Below, piece by piece: positions 9,385-17,769 of a DNA stretch of 64,000 bases. The DNA is from SZUA-430 sp964547645 (GTDB taxonomy: Bacteria; Pseudomonadota; Alphaproteobacteria; Micropepsales; Micropepsaceae): NCBI GenBank assembly GCA_964547645.1, contig CAZJOM010000006.1, positions 1 to 64,000 of the forward strand, read 5' to 3'. The first letter of the stretch is position 1. The number at the start of each line of letters is the position of its first letter. The position numbers and the translations under genes were made by a program. The notes beneath the pieces are model-generated. The model made no database searches. It saw only the letters and a list, made by a program, of their open reading frames with translations, and was not told where the DNA came from.

Positions 9385-9786
9385 ATGTGCAATGCGCAAT
9401 ACGGCAAGAAGCTCGCGGCAGCGGCAGTCGCCGCATTGCTGGGCGCCGGTCTTGTCTCAATGTCAACAGCAGCCGTTGCTAAGCCGAAACTCGTCGATAC
9501 GATGTGGGTGAGTGACGCAGACAAAGACTGCTTCATCATACAGTTGGAGCTGCGGTCGAACGGCACTGCATTGATGGGGGTGACAACGCTGGATGTGCTC
9601 GAAGGCAAATGGAAACTGACGGGCACAGCGGTAGATGCAACGGTGTTCTTGGACGAAAAACATCCGCCGCTCGTATTTAAGGGTGAGTACGATGGAGATC
9701 GCATTCAAGCGGCCTACACCTGGAATGAGGGTTCAGACAGCGGACCGGATAAGGAGGAATGTGAGTTCCACCGCGCAAGAAAGTAA
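9385..9786 (+). CDS. Small exported protein of unknown function
   Basis: ATG 9385 is preferred to ATG 9367 because AAAGG lies eight bases upstream. A Sec signal peptide (LAAAAVAALLGAGLVSMS) is followed by about 100 mature residues that look like a small beta-sheet protein (DCFIIQLELRSNG, EGKWKLTGTAVDAT, FKGEYDGDRIQAAYTW). Two cysteines lie near the ends of the mature part. The pattern, an antiparallel sheet testing signal against baseline, resembles small lipocalin-like domains, but I do not recognise a family. Confidence 0.6.
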   Translation: MCNAQYGKKLAAAAVAALLGAGLVSMSTAAVAKPKLVDTMWVSDADKDCFIIQLELRSNGTALMGVTTLDVLEGKWKLTGTAVDATVFLDEKHPPLVFKGEYDGDRIQAAYTWNEGSDSGPDKEECEFHRARK

Positions 9787-10126
9787 GATCTGAGGTTGCG
9801 GGTGCTTCAGAAGTCGCAACGGAGCCTCTCACGCGCGCAAGAGCAGCGCTGAGCCCCGGTTCCGCGCGGTGATCAGGCCGGGGCGGTTCTCGAAAATAGT
9901 CCTGCGGATTCTGCACACGGAAAACGCATGTGGTGCTCTGCGCTCAGGACCGAATAATCAGGATTGGCCGCGGCCGCCTCCCGGGCGTTGGCGCCGACCG
10001 ATGCACTTCGCTCCGCACGCCGACTTGATCCAAATCAATATCGATAGAGCCGCGTGGCGTAAGCTATTCCATCAAGCGCGGCGCTCGCGGTGAGGGCCAC
10101 CTGAAATGGCGCAAGAAGGGCATCGC
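9787..10126. other. Intergenic stretch with hairpin and FixK box
   Basis: No convincing gene in these 340 bases. A CCCCGG/CCGGGG hairpin at 9854-9883 may end the 9385 transcript. The FixK/FNR-type box at 10025-10038 lies about 90 bases before the DUF302 gene. Confidence 0.5.
10025..10038 (+). promoter_or_regulatory. FixK/FNR-type box before DUF302 gene
   Basis: TTGATCCAAATCAA is a perfect TTGAT-N4-ATCAA palindrome, the consensus bound by FNR and FixK proteins. An activator at -41.5 would place the transcript start near 10073, about 50 bases before the DUF302 start codon. The FNR-type regulator encoded at 31455 is the obvious candidate binder. Confidence 0.6.
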
Positions 10127-10516
10127 ATGATGGGTTACTATTTCGCGAAAACGCTTGAGATGGGCGTCGCCGACGCCGTACGACGCGCAACCGAAGCGCT
10201 AAGCGAAGAAGGATTCGGCATCCTCACCGAGGTCGATGTCAGGCAAACACTGAAGAAGAAGCTCAACGTGGAGTTTCGCGACTACCGCATTCTTGGAGCC
10301 TGCAATCCGACGTTGGCGCACGAAGCGCTGGAAATCGAGGACAAAGTTGGGACAATGCTGCCCTGCAATGTGGTCGTTCAAGATCTCGGCGGAGGGCGAA
10401 CAGAGGTCGCGGCAATCGATCCTGTCGCCTCCATGCAGGCGATCGACAACCCGCGCCTCAAAGCAGCGGCCGAACGGGTGCGCACAAAACTCAAGAAAGT
10501 GGTCGCCTCTCTCTGA
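10127..10516 (+). CDS. DUF302 family protein
   Basis: A soluble protein of about 129 residues with the DUF302 pattern: an N-terminal strand-helix unit (GYYFAKTLEMGVADAVRR), GFGILTEVDVRQTLKKKL, YRILGACNPTLAHEAL, and a C-terminal strand containing CNVVVQDLGGG. ATG 10127 is chosen because AGAAGGG lies just upstream and homologues start near this Tyr-Tyr/Phe pair. ATG 10106 is a possible earlier start. DUF302 function is unknown to me, although such genes are common in sulfur and metal stress regions. A perfect FNR-type box upstream suggests low-oxygen control. Confidence 0.85.
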   Translation: MMGYYFAKTLEMGVADAVRRATEALSEEGFGILTEVDVRQTLKKKLNVEFRDYRILGACNPTLAHEALEIEDKVGTMLPCNVVVQDLGGGRTEVAAIDPVASMQAIDNPRLKAAAERVRTKLKKVVASL

Positions 10517-10686
10517 TCGCATGCGGAGACCGCGCGCCAGGAGGATAACTTCGCGGGCGCATTGATCCACTTCGATCAAGTCAGTGAGCTTGCACGAGCC
10601 GACGGCCGAACCGGGCGGCTCGCTGATAGGCAACGCCCCGATGCGCGGTTACTCTCCCGTGTTGGATTTGAAAGGGTAGCCAACGG

Positions 10687-11127
10687 ATGCCATGGTTTCA
10701 CGCGCTGCGCATCATTCTTCTTGTGTCTTCCATAGGTCACCTTGGTTGGGAGCTGGCACAACTGCCGCTGTACACGATCTGGTGGACAGGTTCGCCGGCT
10801 GAGATCGCGTTCGCGATTCTGCACTGTACGCTGGGCGACATTGCAATCATGACGTCGTCGCTCGCTGTCGCGCTTGTGGTCTTCGGCCGTGGCGGGCCCT
10901 CCGATCGGACGAGCTTTCGCAACGTGATGCTGGCCACCATCGTCATGGGTGTTGGTTACACCGTGTTCAGCGAATGGTTGAATGTGAGTGTGCGCAGCGC
11001 GTGGTCCTACACGCCGCGGATGCCGCAGATCCCGCCTTTGGGCACAGGGCTGGCTCCATTGCTCCAATGGGTGTTCGTGCCCGCATTCGCTTTCCGCATC
11101 GCAGCGCGGTGGCTGCGAAAGCGCTGA
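10687..11127 (+). CDS. Four-helix membrane protein of unknown function
   Basis: A 146-residue integral membrane protein with about four helices (ALRIILLVSSIGHLGWELAQ, FAILHCTLGDIAIMTSSLAV, LATIVMGVGYTVFSEWL, PLLQWVFVPAFAFRIAAR). Polar and aromatic residues in the first two helices (HLGWEL, HCTLGD) may line an active or transport site. No family is recognised with confidence. It faces the copper ATPase gene, whose stop lies 47 bases away on the other strand. Confidence 0.7.
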   Translation: MPWFHALRIILLVSSIGHLGWELAQLPLYTIWWTGSPAEIAFAILHCTLGDIAIMTSSLAVALVVFGRGGPSDRTSFRNVMLATIVMGVGYTVFSEWLNVSVRSAWSYTPRMPQIPPLGTGLAPLLQWVFVPAFAFRIAARWLRKR

Positions 11128-11173
11128 GGAATCATCAGTGCGCTCACGCTGTCATGAGCCGCCACCGCACCTT

Positions 11174-13546
11174 CTAAATTCGAGCAGCACGAAGGCGCAA
11201 CGCATTCGCGATCACGCTGACGGAACTCAAAGCCATCGCGGCGGCTGCGATGATGGGGCTGAGCAACAGACCCAAGAGCGGATAGAGCACACCGGCCGCA
11301 ATCGGGACACCGGCGGCGTTGTAGACGAAGGCAAAGAAAAGATTTTGCCGGATGTTGCGCATGACTTGGTGCGAAAGCCGCCGCGCGCGCAAGATACCGG
11401 AAAGGTCGCCTTTGACGAGCGTCACGCCTGCGCTTTCGATCGCGACATCGGTGCCGGTGCCCATCGCGATGCCCACCTCCGCCGCCGCCAGCGCGGGTGC
11501 GTCGTTGACGCCGTCGCCCGCCATTGCCACCTTGCGGCCTTCCGCGCGCAACCTTTCGATGACGGCGCTCTTCTGATCGGGCAGCACGTCTGCGATCACC
11601 TCGTCGATGCCGAGTTGTCGCGCCACCGCATCGGCCGTTGTCCTGTTGTCGCCGGTGAGCATAACAACGCGCACACCCGCGGCCTTTAGTTGAGCGATCA
11701 CATCGGCAGTCGTAGCCTTGATGGGATCCGCGACAGCGACGACGCCAGCGGGAACCCCATCGATGGTGACATAGATGGCCGTCGCACCCTCTTGGCGAAG
11801 ACGATCGGCGATGCCGTCCAGCGACGACGTATCGACGTTACGGTCGCGCAACAGCTTTGCATTGCCGAGCGCGATCTTTTTCGCCTCCACAGTGCCGATG
11901 ACGCCCTTGCCAGTTACGGCTTCAAACGCGTCAACCGCTGGGATTTGCAGGTCACTGTCCTGCGCAGCGCGTACGATCGCTGCGGCGAGGGGGTGTTCGC
12001 TTGAACGCTCCAGTGCGGCGGCAAAGCGTAACAAATCGCTCTTGCTGGTTGTTCCCACAGCTTCGACCGCGACGACCTTTGGGCGGCCTTCCGTCAACGT
12101 GCCGGTCTTATCGACGACCAGCGTGTCGATCTTCTCAAGACGTTCCAATGCTTCAGCATCCTTGATCAGAACACCTGCTTGAGCGCCACGGCCGACACCG
12201 ACCATGATCGACATCGGTGTCGCAAGTCCAAGTGCGCACGGGCAGGCGATGATCAGGACGGCCACCGCCGCGATCAGTCCAAAACTGAAGCGCGGTTCCG
12301 GTCCCCAGACAGACCATGCAACAAAGGCCAACACTGCGACTCCGATCACCGTAGGCACGAACCATCCGGAGACTTGATCAGCCAGGCGCTGGATAGGCGC
12401 GCGGCTGCGTTGCGCCTTCGCGACCATCTCCACGATTTGCGCCAGCAACGTCTCGCTCCCGACACGGCGCGCCTCCATCACGAAGCTGCCGGTTTGGTTG
12501 ATTGTCCCGCCTGTCACCTTGTCGCCGACGGCCTTCGCGACTGGCAAGGATTCGCCCGTGACCATCGACTCGTCGACGTTGCTGCGGCCCTCGACCACAA
12601 CGCCATCGACGGGGATGCTCTCGCCGGGACGAACGCGCAGCCGATCGCTCTTGGCGACTTGATCGAGCGATACGTCTTCGTCAGAGCCGTCGGGGCGAAC
12701 GCGCCGAGCGCTTTTGGGTGCCAGATTGAGCAACGCCCGGATGGCGCCACCGGTATTCTCGCGGGCGCGCAATTCGAGCACCTGGCCCAGCAGCACGAGC
12801 ACCGTGATCACGGCCGCCGCCTCGAAGTACACCGCAACGGCATCGTCCATGATGTGGAACGCTGGCGGAAACACTTGCGGCGCGACGGTTGCGACGACGC
12901 TGTAGATCCAGGCGATTCCGGTGCCCATCGCGATGAGCGTGAACATGTTCAGGCTGCGGTTCACGATCGATTGCCAACCGCGGACAAAGAACGGCCAACC
13001 CGCCCAAAGGACGACCGGTGTCGCGAGCAAGAGTTGCAGCCAGTTCGAATTTTGCTGGCCGAGCCACATTACAAGGCCTGTCAGGTGGCCACCCATTTCG
13101 AGAACGAGAACAGGTACGCTGAGCGCAAGGCCGATCCAAAAGCGACGGGTCATATCGACGAGTTCAGCGCTAGGCCCCGCTTCGACATGGGCCGCATTCT
13201 CCGGTTCGAGCGCCATACCGCAGATGGGGCAGGAGCCCGGCCCTTCCTGGCGAATTTGCGGATGCATCGGGCAGGTGTAGATCACGCCGGGCATTGCGGC
13301 GGCTGCGGGCGCTCGCTGATCCTTGGCGGTCAAATATTTCGCGGGTTCAGCGAGAAACTTCTCCCGGCAACGCGCAGCGCAGAAGTGATAGACGACGCCC
13401 TGATGATCGGCATGATGGGGTGTCTTTGCCGGATCAACGGTCATCCCGCAAACCGGGTCACGCGCGGTTTCGACATGGGCGTGCTGCGAGTGGTCGCCGT
13501 TCGTGCCGTCTTGGGCATGGTTATGGCGGGCATCGGTCTGAGACAT
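11174..13546 (-). CDS. copA: Cu(I)-exporting P1B-type ATPase with YHS and heavy-metal-binding domains
   Basis: A 790-residue ATPase that pumps Cu(I) out of the cytoplasm. The N terminus has a His-rich tail, a YHS domain (DPVCGM at residues 30-35, HFCAARCREKF after it) and a CPMHP...CPICGM metal-binding motif (92-111). It lacks the classical HMA GMxCxxC domain. Eight helices follow, with CPC at residues 435-437. The phosphorylated Asp479 is in DKTGTLTEG, then come SSEHPL, GDGVNDAPAL, and the P1B-1 ligands YN and MALSSVS near the C terminus. The start at 13546 is 30 bases from a perfect CsoR-type palindrome on the upstream side, so copper-induced derepression is very likely. Confidence 0.96.
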   Translation of the reverse strand: MSQTDARHNHAQDGTNGDHSQHAHVETARDPVCGMTVDPAKTPHHADHQGVVYHFCAARCREKFLAEPAKYLTAKDQRAPAAAAMPGVIYTCPMHPQIRQEGPGSCPICGMALEPENAAHVEAGPSAELVDMTRRFWIGLALSVPVLVLEMGGHLTGLVMWLGQQNSNWLQLLLATPVVLWAGWPFFVRGWQSIVNRSLNMFTLIAMGTGIAWIYSVVATVAPQVFPPAFHIMDDAVAVYFEAAAVITVLVLLGQVLELRARENTGGAIRALLNLAPKSARRVRPDGSDEDVSLDQVAKSDRLRVRPGESIPVDGVVVEGRSNVDESMVTGESLPVAKAVGDKVTGGTINQTGSFVMEARRVGSETLLAQIVEMVAKAQRSRAPIQRLADQVSGWFVPTVIGVAVLAFVAWSVWGPEPRFSFGLIAAVAVLIIACPCALGLATPMSIMVGVGRGAQAGVLIKDAEALERLEKIDTLVVDKTGTLTEGRPKVVAVEAVGTTSKSDLLRFAAALERSSEHPLAAAIVRAAQDSDLQIPAVDAFEAVTGKGVIGTVEAKKIALGNAKLLRDRNVDTSSLDGIADRLRQEGATAIYVTIDGVPAGVVAVADPIKATTADVIAQLKAAGVRVVMLTGDNRTTADAVARQLGIDEVIADVLPDQKSAVIERLRAEGRKVAMAGDGVNDAPALAAAEVGIAMGTGTDVAIESAGVTLVKGDLSGILRARRLSHQVMRNIRQNLFFAFVYNAAGVPIAAGVLYPLLGLLLSPIIAAAAMALSSVSVIANALRLRAARI

Positions 13547-13575
13547 AGTGCAGTTCCGATCGAATCTCTGCTTGT

Positions 13576-13602
13576 GATTTATACCCCCATGGGGTATAAA
13601 TC
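13576..13602. promoter_or_regulatory. CsoR-type operator/promoter of copA
   Basis: GATTTATACCCC, three bases, GGGGTATAAATC is a perfect 12-base inverted repeat. Its core ATACCC-N5-GGGTAT (13581-13597) recurs before csoR (14551) and before 15639. TATAAA in either arm can serve as a -10 box, so the site could repress both the ATPase gene and a rightward transcript. CsoR repressors are known to bind G-tract pseudo-palindromes of this kind. Confidence 0.8.
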
Positions 13603-13766
13603 AAGACATGATTGAGGAACCCGAAAAATCTGTCTCGCCGTCTGAGGCACATCGATGGCCGGTCCGCAATTGAGTCGAAGGGGGCGATCACGTAACGCGA
13701 TAAGAGATGGCGAAAAGAAACGTCAAGTGGCAGGGACCAACGGCGGTTTGACAAAGGAGAGCACCG

Positions 13767-14270
13767 ATGCACAGCACCCAGGTGACGCAAGACAGCCATT
13801 CGACAAGCTCCGGCGGACAGGCGCACGGCATGCACTACGGGCATCTTCTGATCATGGCGGTGCTTTCGTTCGTCACCATGTATTTTCTTATGTACGCGAT
13901 GGTCGACAAGTTCGAGAATGTCTTCCTGAACGTGAACCAGGTGTATATGGCGGCGCTTATGGCCGCTCCGATGGTGATTATCGAGCTTGCCGTTATGGGC
14001 ACGATGTACCCGTACAAGCGCCTCAACCTGATCATTATCGCTGGAAGCGCGATGTACGCGATGGTGTTCCTCCTTTTCATCCGTCAGCAAAGCATGATTT
14101 ACGAAAGCCAATTCCTACGTTCGATGATTTCTCATCACGCGGGAGCCATCCTTATGTGCGAGAACACGCGCTTCCACGACCCCGAGATCAAGCAACTCTG
14201 CCGAAACATAATCGCAAACCAAGAGTCTGAAATTACTCAAATGAAGGCCAAGCTGGCGACGCTTAAGTAG
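13767..14270 (+). CDS. DUF305-type membrane protein
   Basis: A 167-residue membrane protein. A His-rich N terminus is followed by three helices (HLLIMAVLSFVTMYFLMYA, VYMAALMAAPMVIIELAVM, LIIIAGSAMYAMVFLLFI). A C-terminal cytoplasmic or periplasmic segment has SMISHHAGAILMCE and LCRNIIANQ, the DUF305 signature with paired histidines. DUF305 domains are ferritin-like helical bundles that often accompany copper genes. The start at ATG 13767 follows AAAGGAGAG. It lies 165 bases right of the shared CsoR operator and may be part of the copper regulon. Confidence 0.8.
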   Translation: MHSTQVTQDSHSTSSGGQAHGMHYGHLLIMAVLSFVTMYFLMYAMVDKFENVFLNVNQVYMAALMAAPMVIIELAVMGTMYPYKRLNLIIIAGSAMYAMVFLLFIRQQSMIYESQFLRSMISHHAGAILMCENTRFHDPEIKQLCRNIIANQESEITQMKAKLATLK

Positions 14271-14577
14271 TCGCGGCTTGTTGCGCGCAACCGGCTACTG
14301 CAAGCCGCGGGGTCCGATTTTCCATGGGCAGAATATCAACAACGACGCCTGATGTGCTCAACGGGGCTGCAGCGATGCGGCGTGACAAGCGTGTGTTCGC
14401 CTGCGAGCGGGCGCGCCACATTGGGTTGGCGCGAACGAAGATAAGACACCCGTGTGCGGCAGGCGCACTCTTCGAGGTAAATGCCCGCCATCAAGGTGCT
14501 TGCGCTGCTGGACGCGATCCGATTCCGATTCAAGATATTGGTTGCAATTGATACCCCTATGGGGTATATATCAACGC
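14271..14577. other. Intergenic region before csoR
   Basis: These 307 bases contain no convincing gene. The CsoR operator of csoR occupies the last part (14551-14567). A reading frame at 14324-14551 has no ribosome site and no recognisable product. Confidence 0.5.
14551..14567. promoter_or_regulatory. CsoR-type operator overlapping the csoR promoter
   Basis: ATACCCC-TAT-GGGGTAT, a perfect 7-base inverted repeat. Its right arm runs into TATATA, which fits a -10 box and would place transcription at or next to the csoR start codon (14578), giving a leaderless or nearly leaderless message. Autoregulation is implied. Confidence 0.8.
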
Positions 14578-14850
14578 ATGAAACAGGAAACAAAGACGAT
14601 TTGTCTTAACCGTCTCAAGCGCATCGAAGGTCAGGTTCGCGGCGTGCTCAAAATGGTGGATGATGACCGATACTGCATCGATGTCATCACGCAAGTCCAA
14701 GCGATCACGGCCGCACTGAAGAAGGTCGAAGGCGAGATTCTCAAAGATCACGTCACGCACTGCGTCGAGCATGCGGTTGCCAGCGGCGACAAGAAGGCTC
14801 AACGCGAAAAGATCGAAGAACTGGTCGAGGTGATGTCGCGCGCGCGATAG
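14578..14850 (+). CDS. csoR: CsoR-family copper-sensing repressor
   Basis: A 90-residue all-helical repressor of the DUF156 family. The Cu(I) ligands are Cys33, His58 and Cys62. Their spacing (25 and 4) equals that of mycobacterial CsoR and separates it from the nickel sensor RcnR and the formaldehyde sensor FrmR. The helix pair LNRLKRIEGQVRGVLKMV is diagnostic. ATG 14578 directly follows the operator. The upstream frame to 14452 lacks a ribosome site and is rejected. Copper binding would release the three ATACCC-N5-GGGTAT sites found in this window. Confidence 0.95.
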   Translation: MKQETKTICLNRLKRIEGQVRGVLKMVDDDRYCIDVITQVQAITAALKKVEGEILKDHVTHCVEHAVASGDKKAQREKIEELVEVMSRAR

Positions 14851-14863
14851 TCGGTTGGCCGTC

Positions 14864-15544
14864 ATGGAACGTGTTCGAGTGAGCGACATCAAACCGGCGG
14901 ACACATTCACGCCTGCTCTGGGGCAGCACTGGCTGACACCATTCTATGATGTTGCGATCAGGGTGCTGACGCGCGAAAACGTTTGGCGGCGCGCGCTCGC
15001 AACCCAGGTCAATCCACGTGAAGGCGACAAAATACTCGATGTCGGGTGCGGGACCGGGACTTTCCTCACCCGGCTCGCCATGCAAGCGCCGAAGGCGAAC
15101 TTCGTCGGTATCGACCCAGATCCCAAAGTGCTCGCGCGTGCACGGTTGAAGGCCGCAAAGGCCGGCCGATCGATTGAATTCGTTCAAGGCTTCCTATCGG
15201 AAGATGTCGTGGCAAGACTTGGCCCACTCACCAAAGTCGTGAGTAGCCTCGTGTTGCATCAGGTGCCGCTCGCCGAGAAACGGCGCATTCTCTCGCTGAT
15301 GCGTCGTGCGTTGGCAGAAGGCGGTGAAGCACACATCGCCGACTACGGTTCTCAAACGACCACACTCATGCGCTGGCTGTTCCGGCGAACCGTCCAGCGC
15401 TTGGATGGAAGAGAGAACACGCAGCCAAACGCCGACGGCGTTCTGCCGGAGCTGATGCGGGACGCAGGCTTTCGGCACGTTGAAGAACGCGCCAAAATTT
15501 CGACACCGACCGGCTCGATATCCATTTACCGGTGTACGGCTTAG
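14864..15544 (+). CDS. Class I SAM-dependent methyltransferase
   Basis: A soluble methyltransferase of 226 residues. Motif I is ILDVGCGTGTFL, motif II is FVGIDPDPKVLARAR, and the post-motif segment is FVQGFLSEDV. The N-terminal lead TPFYDVAIRVLTREN and the HQVPLAEKRRIL segment resemble UbiE-like and arsenite- or small-molecule-methylating enzymes, but the diagnostic cysteines of arsenite methyltransferase are absent. ATG 14864 is 13 bases after the csoR stop, so the gene is probably co-transcribed with csoR. TTG 14855 is also in frame. The substrate is unknown. Confidence 0.85.
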   Translation: MERVRVSDIKPADTFTPALGQHWLTPFYDVAIRVLTRENVWRRALATQVNPREGDKILDVGCGTGTFLTRLAMQAPKANFVGIDPDPKVLARARLKAAKAGRSIEFVQGFLSEDVVARLGPLTKVVSSLVLHQVPLAEKRRILSLMRRALAEGGEAHIADYGSQTTTLMRWLFRRTVQRLDGRENTQPNADGVLPELMRDAGFRHVEERAKISTPTGSISIYRCTA

Positions 15545-15620
15545 CGATCCGCTTGCCTTGCAAGAATCTGTGATGATGTCGAGCGGTGACCTTGCGTTGA
15601 CAATCAACGAGGCTTTCTAT

Positions 15621-15637
15621 ATACCCCCCTTGGGTAT
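15621..15637. promoter_or_regulatory. CsoR-type operator touching the 15639 start codon
   Basis: ATACCC-CCCTT-GGGTAT keeps the same 6-5-6 layout as the other two sites. It ends one base before the ATG at 15639, and TATATA lies on its left side. The arrangement places repressor binding over the start of both transcription and translation. Confidence 0.7.
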
Positions 15638-15638
15638 C

Positions 15639-16013
15639 ATGATGTTCCGTGTCGTTCTCCTTGCCGTTCTGACCCTCGCCCTAAACGTGGCGGCGATCGC
15701 GCATTGCCGCGTTGGCGGCGTGTCGATGGGCGTTGCTGGCGTCGGCGAGCATCAAAGCGGTACGCACCATCAATCCGATTGCGGCAAGTCGGAGAAGCGC
15801 GTTTGTGATGCCATGGTGCAATTGACCGCACCCGATCAGGCATTCGTCGCGCCCGTTCTCGTCAAAAGCGCTGCCGGATCGTTTGTATTTGCGCCGTCTG
15901 CCGTAACTACGCCGGCAGTCGCGTTGTCGTTGCGGCAGGGGCGCCCGCCCCCGAACGGTGCACGCAGCCCCTTCAAAACAACCTACGCACGCACCGGGCG
16001 TCTCCTCGTTTAG
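15639..16013 (+). CDS. Small exported His-containing protein, copper-regulated
   Basis: A 124-residue product. ATG 15639 starts directly after a CsoR operator and gives a signal peptide (MMFRVVLLAVLTLALNVAAIA). The mature part has three cysteines, one at its start and two in HHQSDCGKSEKRVCDAM, and a His cluster (GEHQSGTHHQSD). It ends in YARTGRLLV, an ending shared with the product at 20569. The family resembles small proteins found next to multicopper oxidase operons. A metal-binding role is plausible. Longer open frame upstream of the operator is unlikely to be translated. Confidence 0.65.
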   Translation: MMFRVVLLAVLTLALNVAAIAHCRVGGVSMGVAGVGEHQSGTHHQSDCGKSEKRVCDAMVQLTAPDQAFVAPVLVKSAAGSFVFAPSAVTTPAVALSLRQGRPPPNGARSPFKTTYARTGRLLV

Positions 16014-16071
16014 CGGTCGGCCTCTCGCACGCGCGTGCGAATTGTCGATTCCGCTAAGCATCGAGGCCCCC

Positions 16072-17769
16072 ATGTTCTATCGCGTCTTCACGTTTCTTTT
16101 CATCGCCTTGGGTTTGCTATCGTCGGCACGCGCTGGCGAGTACCAGCTGACGATTGACCGCCAGCCTGTCAACGTAACGGGCAAACCCGTTCAGTCGCTC
16201 ACGATCAACGGCCAAGTCCCAGGGCCGACGCTTCGCTTCAAAGAGGGCGAGGACGTCACGATCCATGTCACAAACCGCCTGCATGAAGATGCGTCGGTTC
16301 ACTGGCATGGTCTGCTATTGCCCGGGCAAATGGACGGCGTTCCCGGTCTCAACGGCTATCCAGGCATCAAGCCCGGTGAAACGTACACCTACCGCTTCAA
16401 GATTCGGCAAGCCGGTACCTACTGGTATCACTCTCATTCCGGCACGCAGGAGCAGGCGGGTCTCTACGGTGCCCTTGTGATTGATCCGGCGGCGCCCGAG
16501 GTCGTGCAGGCGGCGCGGGACTATGTCGTCGTGCTGTCGGACTTCACATCGGAGGATTCGGACGAAATTCTGCGCAACCTCAAAAATGACGCCGGCTACT
16601 ACAATTACGGTAAGCGGACGCTCGGTGATTTCTTCGACGACGCGCGCCGCGACGGGTTTTGGGGAGCACTGCGCGATCGCCTCGATTGGGGCGATATGCG
16701 CATGGACCCGACCGACCTTTCAGATGTTTCGGGCTACACATTTCTCGTAAACGGCAAATCGCCTTCCCAAAATTGGTCGGGTCTGTTCACGCCGGGCGAG
16801 CGCGTACGCTTGCGGTTCATCAACGCCTCCGCGATGAGTTACTTCGATGTCCGCATCCCCGGCTTGAAGATGATCGTCATACAAGCCGATGGCCAAAACG
16901 TTCAACCGGTGCCGGTCGACGAGTTTCGCATCGCGGTTGCGGAAACTTACGACGTAATCGTGGTGCCTCAAGACATGGCCTACACGATCTTGGCCGAGCC
17001 GATCGATCGGTCGGGCTATGCACGCGGCACGCTGGCGCCGCGCGAAGGGATGTCAGCCCCGATTCCGCCACTGCGGCCGCGCACAGTGCTGAACATGTCG
17101 GATATGGGCATGAACCACGACATGGGTGGCATGAAGGGCATGGATGGTCCGGGCGGCATGGGCCAAATGGATCATGGTTCCGGCGATATGAAAGGCATGG
17201 AAGGCATGGAAGGCATGGACCACGGCGCCGACGGGATGAGCGGCATGCCCGGCGTGGATGACGCCGCCAAACCTGCTCAGCCTTCCGGCCCTCTGCGCGG
17301 TTGGGCGGATGCCGGCACGCCGCCGGGCATGAAGGCGCTGCGCTATGCGGACCTGAGATCCTTGACGCCGCAAAAGGACACCCGCCCGGCGGCCCGCGAA
17401 ATCGTTGTGCGCCTCGGTGGTAACATGGAGCGCTACATCTGGACGCTGAACGGCCGCAAGGCCAGCGAAGCCGATCCGATCGAGCTTCACTACGGCGAGC
17501 GCGTAAAACTCACGTTCGTGAACGAATCCATGATGGCCCATCCGATGCACTTGCACGGCATGTTCGTGCAGCTCGTGAACGGTCAGCCCGCGGATCGCTT
17601 GCCCAACAAGCACGTCGTCAACGTTGCACCCGGCACCTCTTACTCGGTGATGCTGACCGCGGATGAACCGGGCGAGTGGGCGTTCCATTGTCATCTGCTC
17701 TACCACATGAGTTCCGGCATGATGACGAAGGTCGTCGTCGCCCGTATGAGCGCGGGAGTGGCGCGATGA
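16072..17769 (+). CDS. pcoA: Multicopper oxidase, copper resistance CopA/PcoA type
   Basis: A periplasmic oxidase of 565 residues that would oxidise Cu(I) to the less toxic Cu(II). Three cupredoxin domains carry the copper ligands: SVHWHG, YWYHSHSG, HPMHLHG and HCHLLYHM. A Met/His/Gly-rich insert (bases about 17095-17255, repeats of GM, MGG, MEGM, DHG) lies between domains 2 and 3, as in CopA and CueO. The signal looks like a plain Sec peptide (MFYRVFTFLFIALGLLSSARA). I see no twin arginine, although family members normally use Tat. ATG 16072 is chosen because the signal begins there. The stop overlaps copB. Confidence 0.95.
   Translation: MFYRVFTFLFIALGLLSSARAGEYQLTIDRQPVNVTGKPVQSLTINGQVPGPTLRFKEGEDVTIHVTNRLHEDASVHWHGLLLPGQMDGVPGLNGYPGIKPGETYTYRFKIRQAGTYWYHSHSGTQEQAGLYGALVIDPAAPEVVQAARDYVVVLSDFTSEDSDEILRNLKNDAGYYNYGKRTLGDFFDDARRDGFWGALRDRLDWGDMRMDPTDLSDVSGYTFLVNGKSPSQNWSGLFTPGERVRLRFINASAMSYFDVRIPGLKMIVIQADGQNVQPVPVDEFRIAVAETYDVIVVPQDMAYTILAEPIDRSGYARGTLAPREGMSAPIPPLRPRTVLNMSDMGMNHDMGGMKGMDGPGGMGQMDHGSGDMKGMEGMEGMDHGADGMSGMPGVDDAAKPAQPSGPLRGWADAGTPPGMKALRYADLRSLTPQKDTRPAAREIVVRLGGNMERYIWTLNGRKASEADPIELHYGERVKLTFVNESMMAHPMHLHGMFVQLVNGQPADRLPNKHVVNVAPGTSYSVMLTADEPGEWAFHCHLLYHMSSGMMTKVVVARMSAGVAR
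17095..17255 (+). repeat. Met/Gly/His-rich repeat segment inside the multicopper oxidase
   Basis: Degenerate short repeats encode GM, MGG, MKGM, MEGM and MDHG units. The repeats AAAGGCATGGAAGGCATGG and its neighbour are direct copies. In this family such loops bind Cu(I) at the periplasmic face. Confidence 0.6.

Noticed and set aside
12179..13615. Long open frame (478 codons) on the + strand
   Set aside because: It lies opposite the copper ATPase gene, lacks any recognisable domain and is rich in Arg/His/Asp, as shadow frames of GC-rich genes are.
14324..14551. Open frame before csoR
   Set aside because: No ribosome site, no signal or domain, and it runs into the csoR operator.
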